Shown: one piece after another, positions 11,720-22,808 of the stretch
Layout: every line of letters begins with the position of its first letter
How positions within the stretch are numbered: position 1 is the first letter of the stretch
NCBI RefSeq assembly: GCF_030445035.2
Contig: NC_080696.1
Coordinates: forward strand, 28,409,661-28,473,660
DNA length: 64,000 nucleotides
Direction of reading: 5' to 3'
From: Dasypus novemcinctus
Taxonomy: Eukaryota; Chordata; Mammalia; Cingulata; Dasypodidae
Notes under the pieces: model-generated
Told to the model about the DNA's origin: nothing
What the model saw: the letters and a program-made list of their open reading frames with translations, nothing else
Databases searched by the model: none
Position numbers and translations under genes: made by a program

Positions 11720-12511
11720 GGGTGGATTCAGGGGCCTCCACCCAACGGGTTCCCCGCGGGTGTGCAAGGACTTGGGGTGGAGCGGGGAGGTGCGGGAAGA
11801 CCGAGGCTTCAGGAGCCCCCACTCCAGGGGAGCCCCTCCCAGGCAGGAAGGTCCCCCTAGCCCAAAGGCTGGGCCTGCAGTGACGGCCCGGGTCTCCCCA
11901 CACCCTGAGCCCACGCTCCCTGCGACGGCCTGAGGCCCTGGGGCGGGTTTCCAGGAAAGACGGGGACTAACGGGCCATGGAGAGGAAGGCCACGGAGAAG
12001 AGAGGAAGACCGGACAGAATAGACAGCCCGACAGAGGGAGGGAGACACGGAACGCCGCCAGGACGCAAGCGTGTGGCGCAGGTCCAGGGACCAAAACCAG
12101 AGACGGAGACACTGGGGGGGGGGGGGGGGGGCAGAAAAGACCTGGAGGCGGGCGCTCGGTGCAGGGGGGCGGCAAGAGGGGGACACAGGCTCAAGGGACA
12201 TCAGGTACACAGACGGACACAAACCCAGAGGCAGACACAGAGGGGGACTGGGAAGGACGCACAGCGACGTCACAGATACACACGGGGACAGACACGCCCA
12301 GAGGCGGGCTCGCGCACAGGAGCCGCGTAGGCGCTCTTCCCGCCGCCCGCCCGGGCCCTGCCGCCGCCCTCCCGAGGCCGCAGGCGGAGGCGCCGCCCCT
12401 GGCCGGGGCAGCGGGGCTGCTGGAGCTCCTCGCCCCCCAACCCCGCGGCTCGGCGGCGGGAGCGGCGCACGGCCAGACGGGCGCAGAGGCGCGGGGGACA
12501 CTAGTGAAACC
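11720..12511. promoter_or_regulatory. CpG island at right end of the GC-rich island
   Basis: Dense in CpG, with runs such as CCGCCGCCCGCCCGGGCCC near 12340-12360 and CGGCGGGAGCGGCGCACGG near 12450-12470. It ends abruptly at 12511, next to AT-rich DNA. A CpG island like this usually marks a transcription start. If it does here, transcription toward the left (minus strand) would carry the whole GC-rich island. No exon or splice pattern could be confirmed. Confidence 0.55.
12112..12132 (+). repeat. Poly-G run
   Basis: About 19 consecutive Gs in the CpG island, a strong candidate for G-quadruplex formation and for sequencing or assembly length error. Confidence 0.8.
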
Positions 12512-12523
12512 GCTCAGATTCAC
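12512..12523. repeat. Right copy of the 12-bp direct repeat
   Basis: Exact copy of 7617-7628, followed by TTTTTAA. The plus strand therefore reads TTTTT/AA just outside the repeat, which fits the cleavage preference of L1 endonuclease for a minus-oriented insertion. Confidence 0.5.
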
Positions 12524-13018
12524 TTTTTAAGTTAAGTTCTCGGTTTGAGGTCTTAGGATATTTTAAATAGGATAAAATCAAAGTCCTAAACTACAGAAAT
12601 GAGAGCCTATGGATATATTGCTTGGGTGGAACTTTTAAGTACTCCTCACTTAGAGATCAGGATAAAATGGAAATTGTGGGAGCTGAAGGAAAAAGAAAGA
12701 AAAGATTGTGAATTACAGACATGAACTATGATTGTCATGGGCCTTACAGGACTTAAGAAAAAAGCGTTTCTGCTTATTTTTTAAAAATTTTTTTCTCTGG
12801 TTTAAAATTTTTTTAATTTGATGTTTATTTTAGGGAGAGGCAGGTAAGCAATTTTTAAAAATCTAAATTATCAATATTGTCACTAAACTTGCACATATGT
12901 GCTTGCCCAAGAACTCATTTTACATTAAAAAATATTTTAAAACTTTTGCAATAAAATGTCAGGTTCCATGGGGTGACATCATTAAATGTAAATACATGTA
13001 CATGTATAAAATAGTGTA
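12524..13018. other. No gene; AT-rich spacer
   Basis: AT-rich, without a coding frame or clear repeat. Confidence 0.35.
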
Positions 13019-13031
13019 TAAATAGTATCTA

Positions 13032-13459
13032 ACGGGAAGCAGACTTGGCCCAATGGATAGGGAAACCGCCTACCACATGGGAGGTGCATGGTTCAAACCC
13101 CAGGCCTCCTTGACCCGCGTGGAGCTGGCCCATGCGCAGTGCTGATGTGCACAAGGAGTGCCCTGTCACACAGGGGTGTCCCTGGCATAGGGGAGCCCCA
13201 CGTGCACGGAGTGCACCCGGTAAGGAGAGCTGCCCAGCGCTAAAGAAAGTGCAGCCTGCCCAAGAATGGCACCACACACACAGAGAGCTGACACAGCAAG
13301 ATGACACAACAAAAAGAAACACAGATTCCGGGTGCCGCTGATAAGGATAGAAGTGGTCACAGAAGAGCACACAGCGAATGGACACAGAGAGAAGACAACT
13401 GGGGGGGGGGGGAGGATGGGAAATAAATAAATAAAAATAAATAAGTCTTTAAAAATAAA
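13032..13459 (+). mobile_element. DAS-III SINE with 13-bp target-site duplication
   Basis: Head GGGAAGCAGACTTGGCCCAA, box B GGTTCAAACCCC, full body and AAATAAATAAA tail. It is flanked by TAAATAGTATCTA at 13019-13031 and 13460-13472, which fixes the element ends. A poly-G run precedes the tail. Confidence 0.92.
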
Positions 13460-13472
13460 TAAATAGTATCTA

Positions 13473-14421
13473 TGCATACTATTTTATAATCTATTTTCTC
13501 CATTAAACAATATACTGTGTACCTTTGCCCATTGCAAAATGTATCTACCTACCACCTATCATCTATCTGCAACTATCTAACTATCCATCTATGTTTATGT
13601 ATGTGTATTATTAATACTTGGAAAGTATTCTATTATAAAATATGCTATATAATGATTTGTCAAACAAATATTCTAATGTAGGACATGACAATTTTTCTTT
13701 TTTTACAATTACATATAGCACTTCAACAAACTCTCATATGAACAATGTTGCATGATGGCATGATACTTTTCAAAAATATCTCTACTGTTTTCTTCAGGAA
13801 TGTACCAAGAGACAGTGTAAAAAGAGTTTATTCTACCACACCATTGCCAACAGAAGAATTAAATTTCATTTTTGTGTATATTTCAGATGACAAAGATATT
13901 CAATTATTATTTAACATGTTTGATTGTTCACCAGTTTTAATATATTTTCTATGCATAGTGGTACCTAAATATCTCAGACAGTTCCTTTTCTTAACTTGAA
14001 CACTTTTTCCTGCTGGGTTGTACAGCTCTTCTCTGTGGTTTGTATGTTAGCTTTCTGAATTGATAATATAAAAATTTAAATAGCATGTCTGTAGTAAATA
14101 TTTTCTTTATGTTTTGTTTTTAGGCTTTTAACTGTGTTTTATATTTATGTAATAATTTTACATTTGGGTTGTAACCAAAAATTCTTTTTTGTTTGGTTTT
14201 TATGTTCACGATCTCACTTTTTTCTTTCACTGAAAATCCTTTCTTGTGTGGTTTTCATGTTCACTATCCCAATTTTTTTCTACCTACATTCTTTAAAATG
14301 ACTTGAACAGCACTAAATGTTTGACTCCCTCATTCCTTTACAGCCTCTCCTTGCTGAAAATTCCTGCTGCTCACTTTACTATCTGAAAATATTGAATTGA
14401 TTCCAATTTATGACATATCTT
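13473..14421. other. No gene; AT-rich DNA with an old L1-like segment
   Basis: A TATC-rich patch lies at 13545-13600. 13690-14000 resembles a highly diverged L1M-type ORF2 end on the minus strand ('cacaccattgccaacagaag', 'atatttcagatgac'). No coding frame is credible. Confidence 0.35.
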
Positions 14422-14508
14422 TTTTTTTTAGGAGATAAGGGCATCAAACCTGGTACTTCACACATGCAAAGCAGGCAATCAACCACTGAGCTACTCCCAC
14501 ACCCCCAA
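14422..14508 (-). mobile_element. DAS-I type SINE (short tRNA-like head)
   Basis: The minus strand reads 'gtgggagtagctcagtggtt' then 'gattgcctgctttgcatgtg', a recognisable tRNA-Ala-like sequence with box A TAGCTCAGTGG. A run of Ts at the left is the tail. It is similar to 18335-18413. Confidence 0.75.
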
Positions 14509-15594
14509 AAAGCTCTTTCTAAATATCCAGTCCTTGATCACAGTTTCTTTCTGTCTGACACTCCCTTCCCCCACTCTCTACCAAGCTCATCCCACTCATC
14601 GTTTGCTGATCCTGATGATTTCTACACAAAATCCATCACCACTTTACTCCTTAACTTATTGAAACCCAATTTGTTTGAGAAAGTAATGTGACCAGACTTA
14701 AATGCTCAATTATCTATCTAACTTGGAGCTAGAGGTAGCCCAGTTTTCGACAAAAAAAGTATAGGAAATCTGTGGGATTTAACCTTTATTGTTAAAATTC
14801 TTAAAAATGGAGAGAATATATATTTCTCCCTGTAGTTGACTGTTTCTTCTTGCCTGGAACAAAAGCATGATGCCTGGTAGTAAAAATGTCATTAGGTAAT
14901 CTTAGGGCAAATGTATGTGAATGAAGACTTATGCTCAAGATGTCATGGGAGAAGGAGAGAAGACTGGGGCCTATTTTATTCATTGAGTTCCAAACCATTT
15001 TTTACTCTTCCTTGTTCTGGTCTGTGCAGGGGAAGCTGATCCCTATGGACTGTGTCTCCCTTATTCAATCTGGTTGCTTGCTGAATTGTAGTAAGGATTC
15101 ATGTTTGAAAGCACCAGAAGATCAGAATGGTGAGAAAACTTGGGAGGAAGAGAAGAGTATTTTCCCCTGCTTTCTCTTTGCTTAAACATATCACATTCCT
15201 GAGAGTAGCTGCATCCCTTCAAGATGTGCCAGGCAACACTCCCCACAGTTCCCAATCTCTTTTGACTTCTAAACACTTTTCCTTCCCTTGTCCTTCCAAG
15301 CCAAGGGGTGGTCACAAGCTGTTCTCTTTGTTTACACTCTCTGTGCCTTGCCATCCCTTCTTTATTGTCACATCTCTAGAGTAGCCTTCACCCTAACACC
15401 AGGGATGACCTTTCTTACCTGCTAGAATCCCACCTGCTGCTTAAATGATACTAGCGGTGCCACTGAGCCAGCATGCCAGCACTTCAGCAGCCCTCCAGTC
15501 TCCTTGGTGCCTTAGAAGTACAACTCATTTCTGTTGGCCAGAGTTCCTCATACCTACCCCAAATTTCATTCTTTCATTCTTCAGGTTTTATATT
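14509..15594. other. No gene; one old repeat-like segment
   Basis: 15005-15440 resembles an old mammalian repeat ('ccagaagatcagaatggtga', 'caagccaaggggtggtcaca') that I cannot name with confidence. The remainder is unique-looking AT-rich DNA. The open frames are short and unsupported. Confidence 0.3.
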
Positions 15595-15870
15595 TATTTT
15601 AGTCTGCTAAAAATGGCTGGGAACATTATACCAAGCATGTGTTGGTGTTTATAATGTGAATTTATTAGGTTAAAAATTTACAGTTCTGAGGTCATGAAAG
15701 TTTCCAAATCAAGGCATCATCAGAGAAGCTGTCTCACACCAGCTCCAGCTGTGGGTGGTCAGGCACATGGCAGTGTGTGATGGCAGCTCTGTCTAGATCA
15801 AGGCATCAAGCCAGGCTCCCTCCCTGAGCATTTACTTTTCTATTTCTTTAGTTCTACCTCTTACCATGCT
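15595..15870 (-). mobile_element. MaLR-like LTR fragment
   Basis: Same family as 5780-6355, with 'ttattaggttaaaaatttac', 'agttctgaggtcatgaaag' and 'caaggcatcatcagagaagc'. Only the part nearest its 3' end (left side) survives; it fades out near 15870. Confidence 0.55.
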
Positions 15871-16384
15871 TGTAGCCCCTCAATTTTAGAACATAACAGT
15901 GCTTTTAGACTTCATTTTGTCCTTTCAGTTCTTTTCACCTTCTATCCTCTTTTCAATGAGGATGCAAATTTATATGATTTCCATATCTACATGTAATCAA
16001 AATGGTCAATTTTCTGATTTCATATTTGCACAAGATAGCAGCTAAAGCTGCCCTTCTTACCACATTTCTACATTTCATTCTCCTATATATGTTTTCTGTC
16101 CTTTGGGTTTACTGAAACAGAATTCACAAAGTTTGCAATCATCTTGTAACAGGAAATCCAATGGGTTTGCCTCATTTCTATTCTGCCTCATTGTTATTAA
16201 TAATGAAATATATTAATCACTGTGCTTCTATTCTTTAAATTCTGACCATAATGGAATTCTTACCAGTTTTAATTCTTCCTCCATTAAGACAGATTTCTCT
16301 TTTCTATATTGAATTTTATTCTTTCTTCTCCTTATTATTGTCATTTCACAGATTACAATATCTCCTTTCATGGTTCAGTTTTGA
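15871..16384. other. No gene recognised
   Basis: AT-rich sequence with no credible frame or named repeat. Confidence 0.3.
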
Positions 16385-16660
16385 GATATTATAATTGTCC
16401 TGTATGACATAAAATGAAAGTTACAGGCCATTATACATTTTGTCATAACCTATAAAATTGTGCATGGCAGAGTGTAAACTCCAATGTAAACAGTAGTCCA
16501 CAGTTAGTAACAATGTGTTCTTCAATTGTAATGCATGTACCACACCAATGAAAGATATTGTTAATGGGGGAAAGTGTGGGAGTGGGAGGGGGTGGGATAT
16601 ATGTGAATCCCTTATATTTTCTATTAACATTTATGTAATCTAAAGCTTCTTTAAAAATAA
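16385..16660 (+). repeat. Old L1 3' end
   Basis: Shows 'gcagagtgtaaactccaatg', 'taccacaccaatgaaagata', a G-rich tract, then 'gaatcccttatattttctat' and an A-rich end. This is the L1 3'-terminal order with considerable divergence. Confidence 0.6.
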
Positions 16661-17754
16661 AAAAACCTGCTTTCTTCTCTTTTATGTCAATTCTTATCAA
16701 AATTTTTACTCAATCACATGACTTCAATTCATTGCTCCCGATCATGAGTTTATCTTCAGTTCTTTTCAGCAGTTTTTATTATGAAATTTTATTATAAATT
16801 ATACTAGTATGTCTGTTTTTATGTATACATATTCTAATGTCACCTTTCACTCAACATATCTAGCCATCAGTCCAAATTCCCACCACCAAAGTTTTTTGAT
16901 GACTGCCTTGAAAATAGTGTATAACATTCTCCAGGCTGCTGAACTGAAAATGTAGCTTCATATTTGACCCCAACTTCTACCTCCTGTATCTCCAATAATC
17001 CCATCCTACTGCCATCACTTTATATCAGATCCTAAAAATTCACAGAAATATGATTCTATCATATTTCTTCCAAGATAAAAACATGCAGCAGCTTCCCAGT
17101 TTATGAAATATTTAAATCATTACTGTTTTAATGTATGTATTCCTCTGTGAACTTCTGAGGTTTTTTGTGTTTAGCAGTCATTCTGTATTTATGACACACT
17201 GACTTTTATATCTACTGTTTTCCTATATTACAGTTAGCCTTACCATGCATAATATAAGAATCTTGCAGGAAAGAGCAATAAAAAATGTTTTAAAGGCCTA
17301 TAGCCAAGATTTAGGTAGAAAGCAGGTATTTTTCCATCTCTCTGCTTTCCTTTCTCTACAAGCTCTTTCCTGCCAAACTCATTTACATAAGGGTGTCTGT
17401 TATCACCTCCTAATCAGAACATTCAAAAACACGTGCAAACACACACACTTCATGCTTATCCTCCAGTCTCACATTTTCCCTTCACTTAATTCACTCTAAA
17501 AATAAAAGTCAAATATTGTCTTTGTCTTTTATTTTTATCAAAAGATTGTTGTCTTCTGACTCAATATTGTGTCCTGCCAAAATTAAGTTCTTTTTTTAGC
17601 ACAAAATAATACTGAAAATTTTATTAATATTTAATAACAATAACTCAACTATTTTTTCAGTTTTTATGAAGTTTTTGTGGTAAAGATTAACTAATTTCAA
17701 AAGTATTCATGTAAACCAATCAGATACTAATAAAGCTTTTACAAAGAGCTTCTC
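16661..17754. other. No gene recognised
   Basis: AT-rich. A faint L2-like pattern may exist at 16930-17120 ('gcagcagcttcccagttt'), but it is too weak to call. Otherwise nothing is seen. Confidence 0.3.
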
Positions 17755-17765
17755 AAATCTTTTTT

Positions 17766-18135
17766 TTTTTTAAATATTTATTTTTATTTATTTAATCCCC
17801 TCCCCTCCCCCGGTTGTCTGTTTTCTGTGTCTTTTTGCTGCGTCTTGTTTCTTTGTCCGCTTCTGTTGTGGTCAGCGGCACGGGAAGTGTGGGAGGCGCC
17901 ATTCCTTGGCAGGTTGCTCCCTCCTTCGCACTGGGCGGCTCTCCTTATGGGTGCACTCCTAGCGCCTGGGGCTCCCCTACGCGGGGGACACCCCTGCGTG
18001 GCAGGCACTCCTTGCGTGCATCAGCACTGCGCATGGGCCAGCTCCACACGGGTAAAGGAGGCCCGGGGTTTGAACAGCGGGCCTCCCATGTGGTAGACGG
18101 ATGCCCTAACCACTGGGCCAAAGTCCGTTTCCCTT
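17766..18135 (-). mobile_element. DAS-III SINE with target-site duplication
   Basis: Near-consensus minus-strand copy: head GGGAAACGGACTTTGGCCC at the right, AAATAAATAAA tail at the left. AAATCTTTTT flanks it at 17755-17764 and 18136-18145. The CpG-rich body suggests it is fairly young. Confidence 0.9.
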
Positions 18136-18334
18136 AAATCTTTTTAATATCTACTTTCCTTCTTGGGTTGAACAGTAGTATTACTATGATAATATTACAT
18201 GTTCTTATTCTTATTAAAATTAGTTGTTTTCGGGATTAATGGTTATTAGCAAATCCTGATTTTTATTATCTGCTAAGATAGAGAGAGACATGATATTTAA
18301 AGTTATTTTTCAGATGCTTGTGAACTGTTTGAGG

Positions 18335-18413
18335 GGAATGGGTGTAGCTCAGTGGTTGAGCGCCTGCTTCCCAAGTACGAGGTCCCAGGCTCGATCCCCA
18401 GAACCTCCTAAAA
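18335..18413 (+). mobile_element. DAS-I SINE, nearly tRNA-Ala-like
   Basis: 'gggtgtagctcagtggttga' followed by 'gcgcctgcttcccaagtacg' and box B GGCTCGATCCCC keep tRNA-like boxes A and B, followed by an A run. It is a SINE rather than a functional tRNA: the acceptor stem is not complementary and the A tail follows at once. Confidence 0.8.
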
Positions 18414-18459
18414 AAAAAGTAATCTTTAGTCTCCAGCTGAACTTTGTACTATAAGGTTT

Positions 18460-19380
18460 TTTATTTTTATGATATTTACATAATAAATATTAATCTTAAT
18501 CACTAAGTTCTTCTTTGTCACTGAAATATGTGCTTTTCTTTATCCTTGGGCATCTTGAATCATCTGAGGTTGAGGGGTCCCCTGAACTGGGTTTCCATCT
18601 TTTCTGTTCTTCTTCAATTTTGGCTTTCTGGAAAGCTATGGTCTGACCGAGACTGTCAAGAGCAGGATCTTCCCCTTCATCTTCACTTTCTTCTACTTCC
18701 TCAATTTCTTCTCCTGGTTCAGGAATTTTCTTTTTTTCCTTTTTCTCTTTCTTCTTTGGAGGTTCACGTGCTCCCAGCATATTTTTAGGACAGGCATAAC
18801 TTAAGTGCCCACTTTCTCCACATTCATAACACTTAGATTTATCAAAGTAGTTTCGCCTTCGGATGAACTCTTCCATTGTCAGTAGCAATGCTTGCTTTTA
18901 TCACTCTACCAACTAACTGTTTGTTGTTTATTGCTCTTGTACAGTTTTGAGCAGATTCTTTAATCCAAAAATAAAATAAATGCAACCCCTTTACTCTTCC
19001 TGGTATCTTTATCTTTCATTATAGTAACCTTTACAACTTTGCCAAACTTGGAAAATATCCGATATAACTCATTGTTTGTTAGGGAAAAGGGTAAGTTGGA
19101 TACATACACTATACTTTTACTTGGAGCCAATCCACCACACATTCCTTCAGGTGAGTCTTGTCCGAGAGACCAGAAGAGTGTGAGCCCTCGGCCCAGCTGG
19201 GGCTCAACCCCGACTATTTCTCGCCCCAGGCGGCAGCTCTGGCATCCCGAGTCCCCGGAGAGTGCAGGCGCCCAAGTCAAGAAGATGACAGCGCCTCCGT
19301 CTCTTCTTTACTGCAGTCGGGACGCGCCTCGGATGCGGTCAGAGCCCCCGACCGGAGGCGGGCCCAGGAGCGCGCGTAAC
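18460..19380 (-). pseudogene. ZCRB1: Processed pseudogene of ZCRB1 (CCHC zinc-finger and RRM protein)
   Basis: An intronless, nearly full-length copy of ZCRB1 (also called MADP1), a component of the U12-type spliceosome with an N-terminal RRM and a CCHC zinc knuckle. The start ATG is at 19142 and the stop at 18496-18498, giving about 647 bp against 654 bp for the normal human coding sequence. The RRM part runs from 19142 to about 18960 ([11 protein letters not shown] and KGVAFILF visible). The knuckle [14 protein letters not shown] is at about 18836-18795 and the acidic/lysine-rich tail ends in EELSD. A one-base insertion near 18960 puts a stop after FLFLD-like residues, and about 8 bases are missing near 18860. 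Both shift the frame, so no full product is possible. GC-rich sequence at 19143-19378 looks like copied 5' UTR, and an A-rich end lies near 18460-18480. Lack of introns plus 5' UTR and A-rich tail indicates an L1-mediated mRNA copy. Confidence 0.92.
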
Positions 19381-19390
19381 AGTTCTTCAT

Positions 19391-21289
19391 GAATGAAATA
19401 GATATCCTGAAAGACATTCACCTCCAGAGATTTTCCTTCTGAACCAAGTTAAGTTACTCAGGGATGTTGCATCATGGTTAGAAGTTTGTCAGTAGTTTCC
19501 ATCTGCCAAGTTTCCTCTTGGCAAGGGAAACCCTTAAACAAGACTATAATGTAGAATAAGGAGGAAAATTAAAGTAGGACTGATCACTCCTAAAAATTAC
19601 TTGTGTCTATAGATTCACAAGGAGGACTGTCCATTTTTACTCTCTTAATGGGAACTTAAGCAATTGCTTTATATTTCCTAAAAAATTAATCTAATTATAA
19701 ATGATCCATAAAGTTATTTTCTTCTACAGAATAATATACATTCATATGTTGAAAGAGGACAGAGTTGTTTACTATATTAGCATCATATTCAGATAACACA
19801 TTTTCTAATTAGCACTTTCTCCATGAATTTTAGTAGCTATTAATAGTATGGGATCTCTATACAAAGTTTATTTAACCAATTCAAATAAGTGAAACATATA
19901 TTTGTCTGATAAAATACTTAAAAAATAATATACACCTCTCTTTAATCTGATTAACAGGAGATAATTATTTATTTCTTGTAAAGAGCCACAGACAAGTAAT
20001 TGACTTTGTCCCCATAAACATTTTGCCTGCAGATTTTAGGGACACTTGCAGGTAGAAAGAAAAATGTAGGCATTCTTGGCAGAATGGCTACCATATTTTA
20101 TCTAAGTTGAAAAGCAGGCACCAAGAATGAAGAAATGTGTAAGCTCATAAAAGGAGGGGAATCTTCTTTTTCTTTAAAGTCATGAGAAAGTGAGGAAGTC
20201 ACAACAAGAGATATGTGGTGTATTTACTGGCCGAGGTCACTTGGGCAAAGAATCCCAAGGAAGCAATTAATATCTGCTTTCACTAGGACACTGTTAGCCA
20301 AGAATCACTTTGGGAAAAGGAGGAATATAGGGCAGATATTTTTATCACTCTGTTCTAATTGTTAAAAGACAAGTTGAAGTTTTCAGATGCAGATAAGATC
20401 ACTAGTTGGGACCTGGCATCACCTGACTTGTAAATCATAATCTTACTCAAAACACACCTCAGGGTTTGTCTTCTATAGAGATTCACAAAACTGCTCCAAT
20501 CACCCCAATCATTCTAAATAAAGATACCAGAAATGTAAAAAGACCTACTAGAAGAGCTTGTGAAGGTATATACCACTGAAAATAAACTCAGTGAATGAGC
20601 CTTTTCAAAAAGTAACCAAAAGGAATAAATACACAATTGAATTAATGGGCAAATTAAACTTAGTCAAGACACTGAAACTGAAATGTAAAAATAACTACAA
20701 GTGACAATGGAATATAATTTTGGATAAAAAACAAATTGGAAGGTGATGGATAGTATCACACAAGAGCCTCTTCTCTGGAAACAGAATATAAATTCAGAAA
20801 AACAGAGGAAATTCTAGCACTGCCCATGATTTACACACAGATACACACCACACACACACAAATGCACAAGGCTTAGCTCACTTGTTACTTTCCTATGAAG
20901 TAATCCTGAGTTTCCCAATCACAGACAGTCTCTGCTTACAAAGAAACATACCACTTTGTGTGTTCCATTCTTGTACTACATTTTTTGTTGAATCCTGGCA
21001 GTAATCATTTGACTATAGGTTATTTCTTCTACAAAATCATATAGTTTAGAGCTGAGAGTGAGCGTGTATCCCTTAGTTTATAAATATAGTATTCTTTTAA
21101 AATTATTTCACCTCTACTTTTAACTTGTATTGCATTGTTATTAGACAATGACACATAGGAACTCATCAAATTTCTAAAATTGTTAAGATCTTTAATATTA
21201 CTACTCATCTTTTTGTTATGTATAATTATATGCCAATAAAAGAAGTGAACAATGGTCTAGAAACACTAAAGTCTCCAAACTTGATTGAA
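19391..21289. other. No gene recognised; CA repeat inside
   Basis: A 1.9-kb AT-rich stretch. A short CA-rich microsatellite lies at about 20836-20862. I find no open frame of note, no RNA gene and no repeat family I can name. Confidence 0.35.
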
Positions 21290-22303
21290 TAATAGAAAGC
21301 CTGAGTGGGACAATTAAAACTGAACCTGCCTTGTGAGGTGTGGGTTCTCTTGAAGATGTTGAGAGTCATTTTTTTCCTGTGGTGAGTTAAGTCACCAGGT
21401 TCCTATTTGAGTTTTAAAAGGGAACTCTCACAGAGGCTATTGCATCCTGCTGTCCTGGGAGAGAAAGCAGTAAGAATAAAAAGGGAGAAGGGCAGATTCT
21501 TAATCAGCAGGAATTTATCCAATTTGAAAGACTCAATCCTGATCAAGGGAAATGGACTCTCTAGCTTTCTGAAGAACTAATAGACCTAACAAGAAAGTTT
21601 AGCTCCATGGAGGAGTTTCCACCTTGAATATACAAGCTCTCTAGTGCAATTCCCAGCTCCTTGTAGAGAGTAGTGACCCACTGGGATATTAAACATCTAG
21701 CTGATACCTTGGGACAGGGAAAACATAGAAATTATTCTTATATTAGCATCTCTTGGGTCTCTTCTCTTTCCTAAAAAAAGAAAGTTACCTTTGTTTTATA
21801 ATTTAACTTAGTTTACTCACTAAAACTCACTTCAAAATCTGCAGCAGGAAGGCTGCAGGGTAATTGATTGATAAACACTGGCAGTCTGAGAAGCTCCATA
21901 GGGACTTAAGAGGGAAGGCTGCTTTTTCTTAGTGTTTGGTTGACACCTTACTTGTGAGCTTGTCTGTTTTCTTGCTTTTCTTTACTCTTTATCACCTCCC
22001 CCCTATTTTTCAAATTAAGTGCTGCCAGCTTTTTTTTTCTTTGCTGTGTTTCCTCTTCCTCAATTTCCTCTGTTCTGTGTGTACCAATTTTGACTAACAA
22101 TGCTATCTCTTTTCCTTCCTACATCTTTCTATCTTCTGCTTTCTGTTGTTGCTCTTACATTCCACCTCTTTGTTTAGTCCTTAATTTTTCTGTCATTTTA
22201 TTTCTAACTCTACTATTCCATTTTCTATCTTTTATAAACTCACTTTTTTTCCTTTCTTTTCTCTTCCCCTCTCACCTCCTCATGCTAGCCTTTTCAGTCA
22301 TTC
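21290..22303 (+). mobile_element. L1 5'-UTR fragment upstream of a second L1
   Basis: Homologous, in order, to the distal 5' UTR of the next element (23260-23975) and to L1-A (51230-51626): 'tgtggtgagttaagtcacca', 'cctgggagagaaagcag', the pyrimidine-rich 'tttgctgtgtttcctcttcc' and 'ttacattccacctctttgtt'. It stops at 22303, exactly where a complete L1 5' end begins. It is either an older L1 hit by the second one or one unit of an L1 dimer. Confidence 0.65.
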
Positions 22304-22396
22304 TAGGAGGTGGGGCAAGATGGCATCTGAGCGAGTGCACCTCATAATCTCTCCTGCAAAGAAGCAGCTGAGTAGGGTCAGAGTCCTGCTGGACCA

Positions 22397-22808
22397 GGCT
22401 GTTTTGGGTGCTTGCAGGGCAGGAGGTGTCTGGATGTCAATTTGGTGAGACAGTGACAGAAGACATTCTTGCAAGAGGTAGAATTTTGTGTCTCTTACAC
22501 AGAGGTCAGAAGTTGTGGGTGGAACCCTTCCCCCTAGGGCTGGAGGCCCAGCTGTAGTGATTCCTGAAATCTTTGTTGTGGTGCTGTGTTCCCAAACCCT
22601 GAGTAGGCTGTTTCTGGGGATTGCAGGGCAGGAGGTGTCTGGATGTTGATTTGGTGAGACAGTGATAAGATTCTTGTGAGAGGTGGAATTTTGAGTTTCT
22701 GACATGAAGGTCAGAAGTTGTGGGTGGGACCCCTCCCCCAAGGCTGGCAGCCTAGCCACAGGGATTCCTTAAGGCTTTGTTGTGCTGCAGTGTTCCCAAA
22801 CCCCAGGT
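22397..22808 (+). repeat. Tandem duplication of a ~209-bp unit in the L1 5' UTR
   Basis: Unit 1 starts at 22397 and unit 2 at 22606, each beginning GGCTGTTTTGG / GGCTGTTTCTGG and then sharing 'gcagggcaggaggtgtctgg', 'tttggtgagacagtga', 'ggtcagaagttgtgggtgg' and 'gtgttcccaaacc'. The copies differ at scattered sites, so the duplication is old or the units diverged before joining. Confidence 0.8.

Larger units (their letters stand above)
7629..12511. other. GC-rich island without armadillo-specific repeats
   Basis: About 4.9 kb of GC-rich DNA with no DAS SINE or young L1, but with ordinary old mammalian relics (three MIRs and an L2-like segment) and a CpG-rich right end. Many open frames cross it, but they are short, overlap on both strands and show no recognisable domain. 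I see no gene structure I can defend. It looks like gene-proximal DNA set in an AT-rich, L1-rich neighbourhood. Confidence 0.55.

Noticed and set aside
11857..12501. 214-codon minus-strand frame in the CpG island as a protein
   Set aside because: Low-complexity GC-rich composition, with equally long frames on the other strand and no domain. CpG islands commonly give such frames.
18335..18413. Functional tRNA-Ala gene
   Set aside because: It keeps box A and box B but lacks a proper acceptor stem and ends in an A run, typical of DAS-I SINEs.
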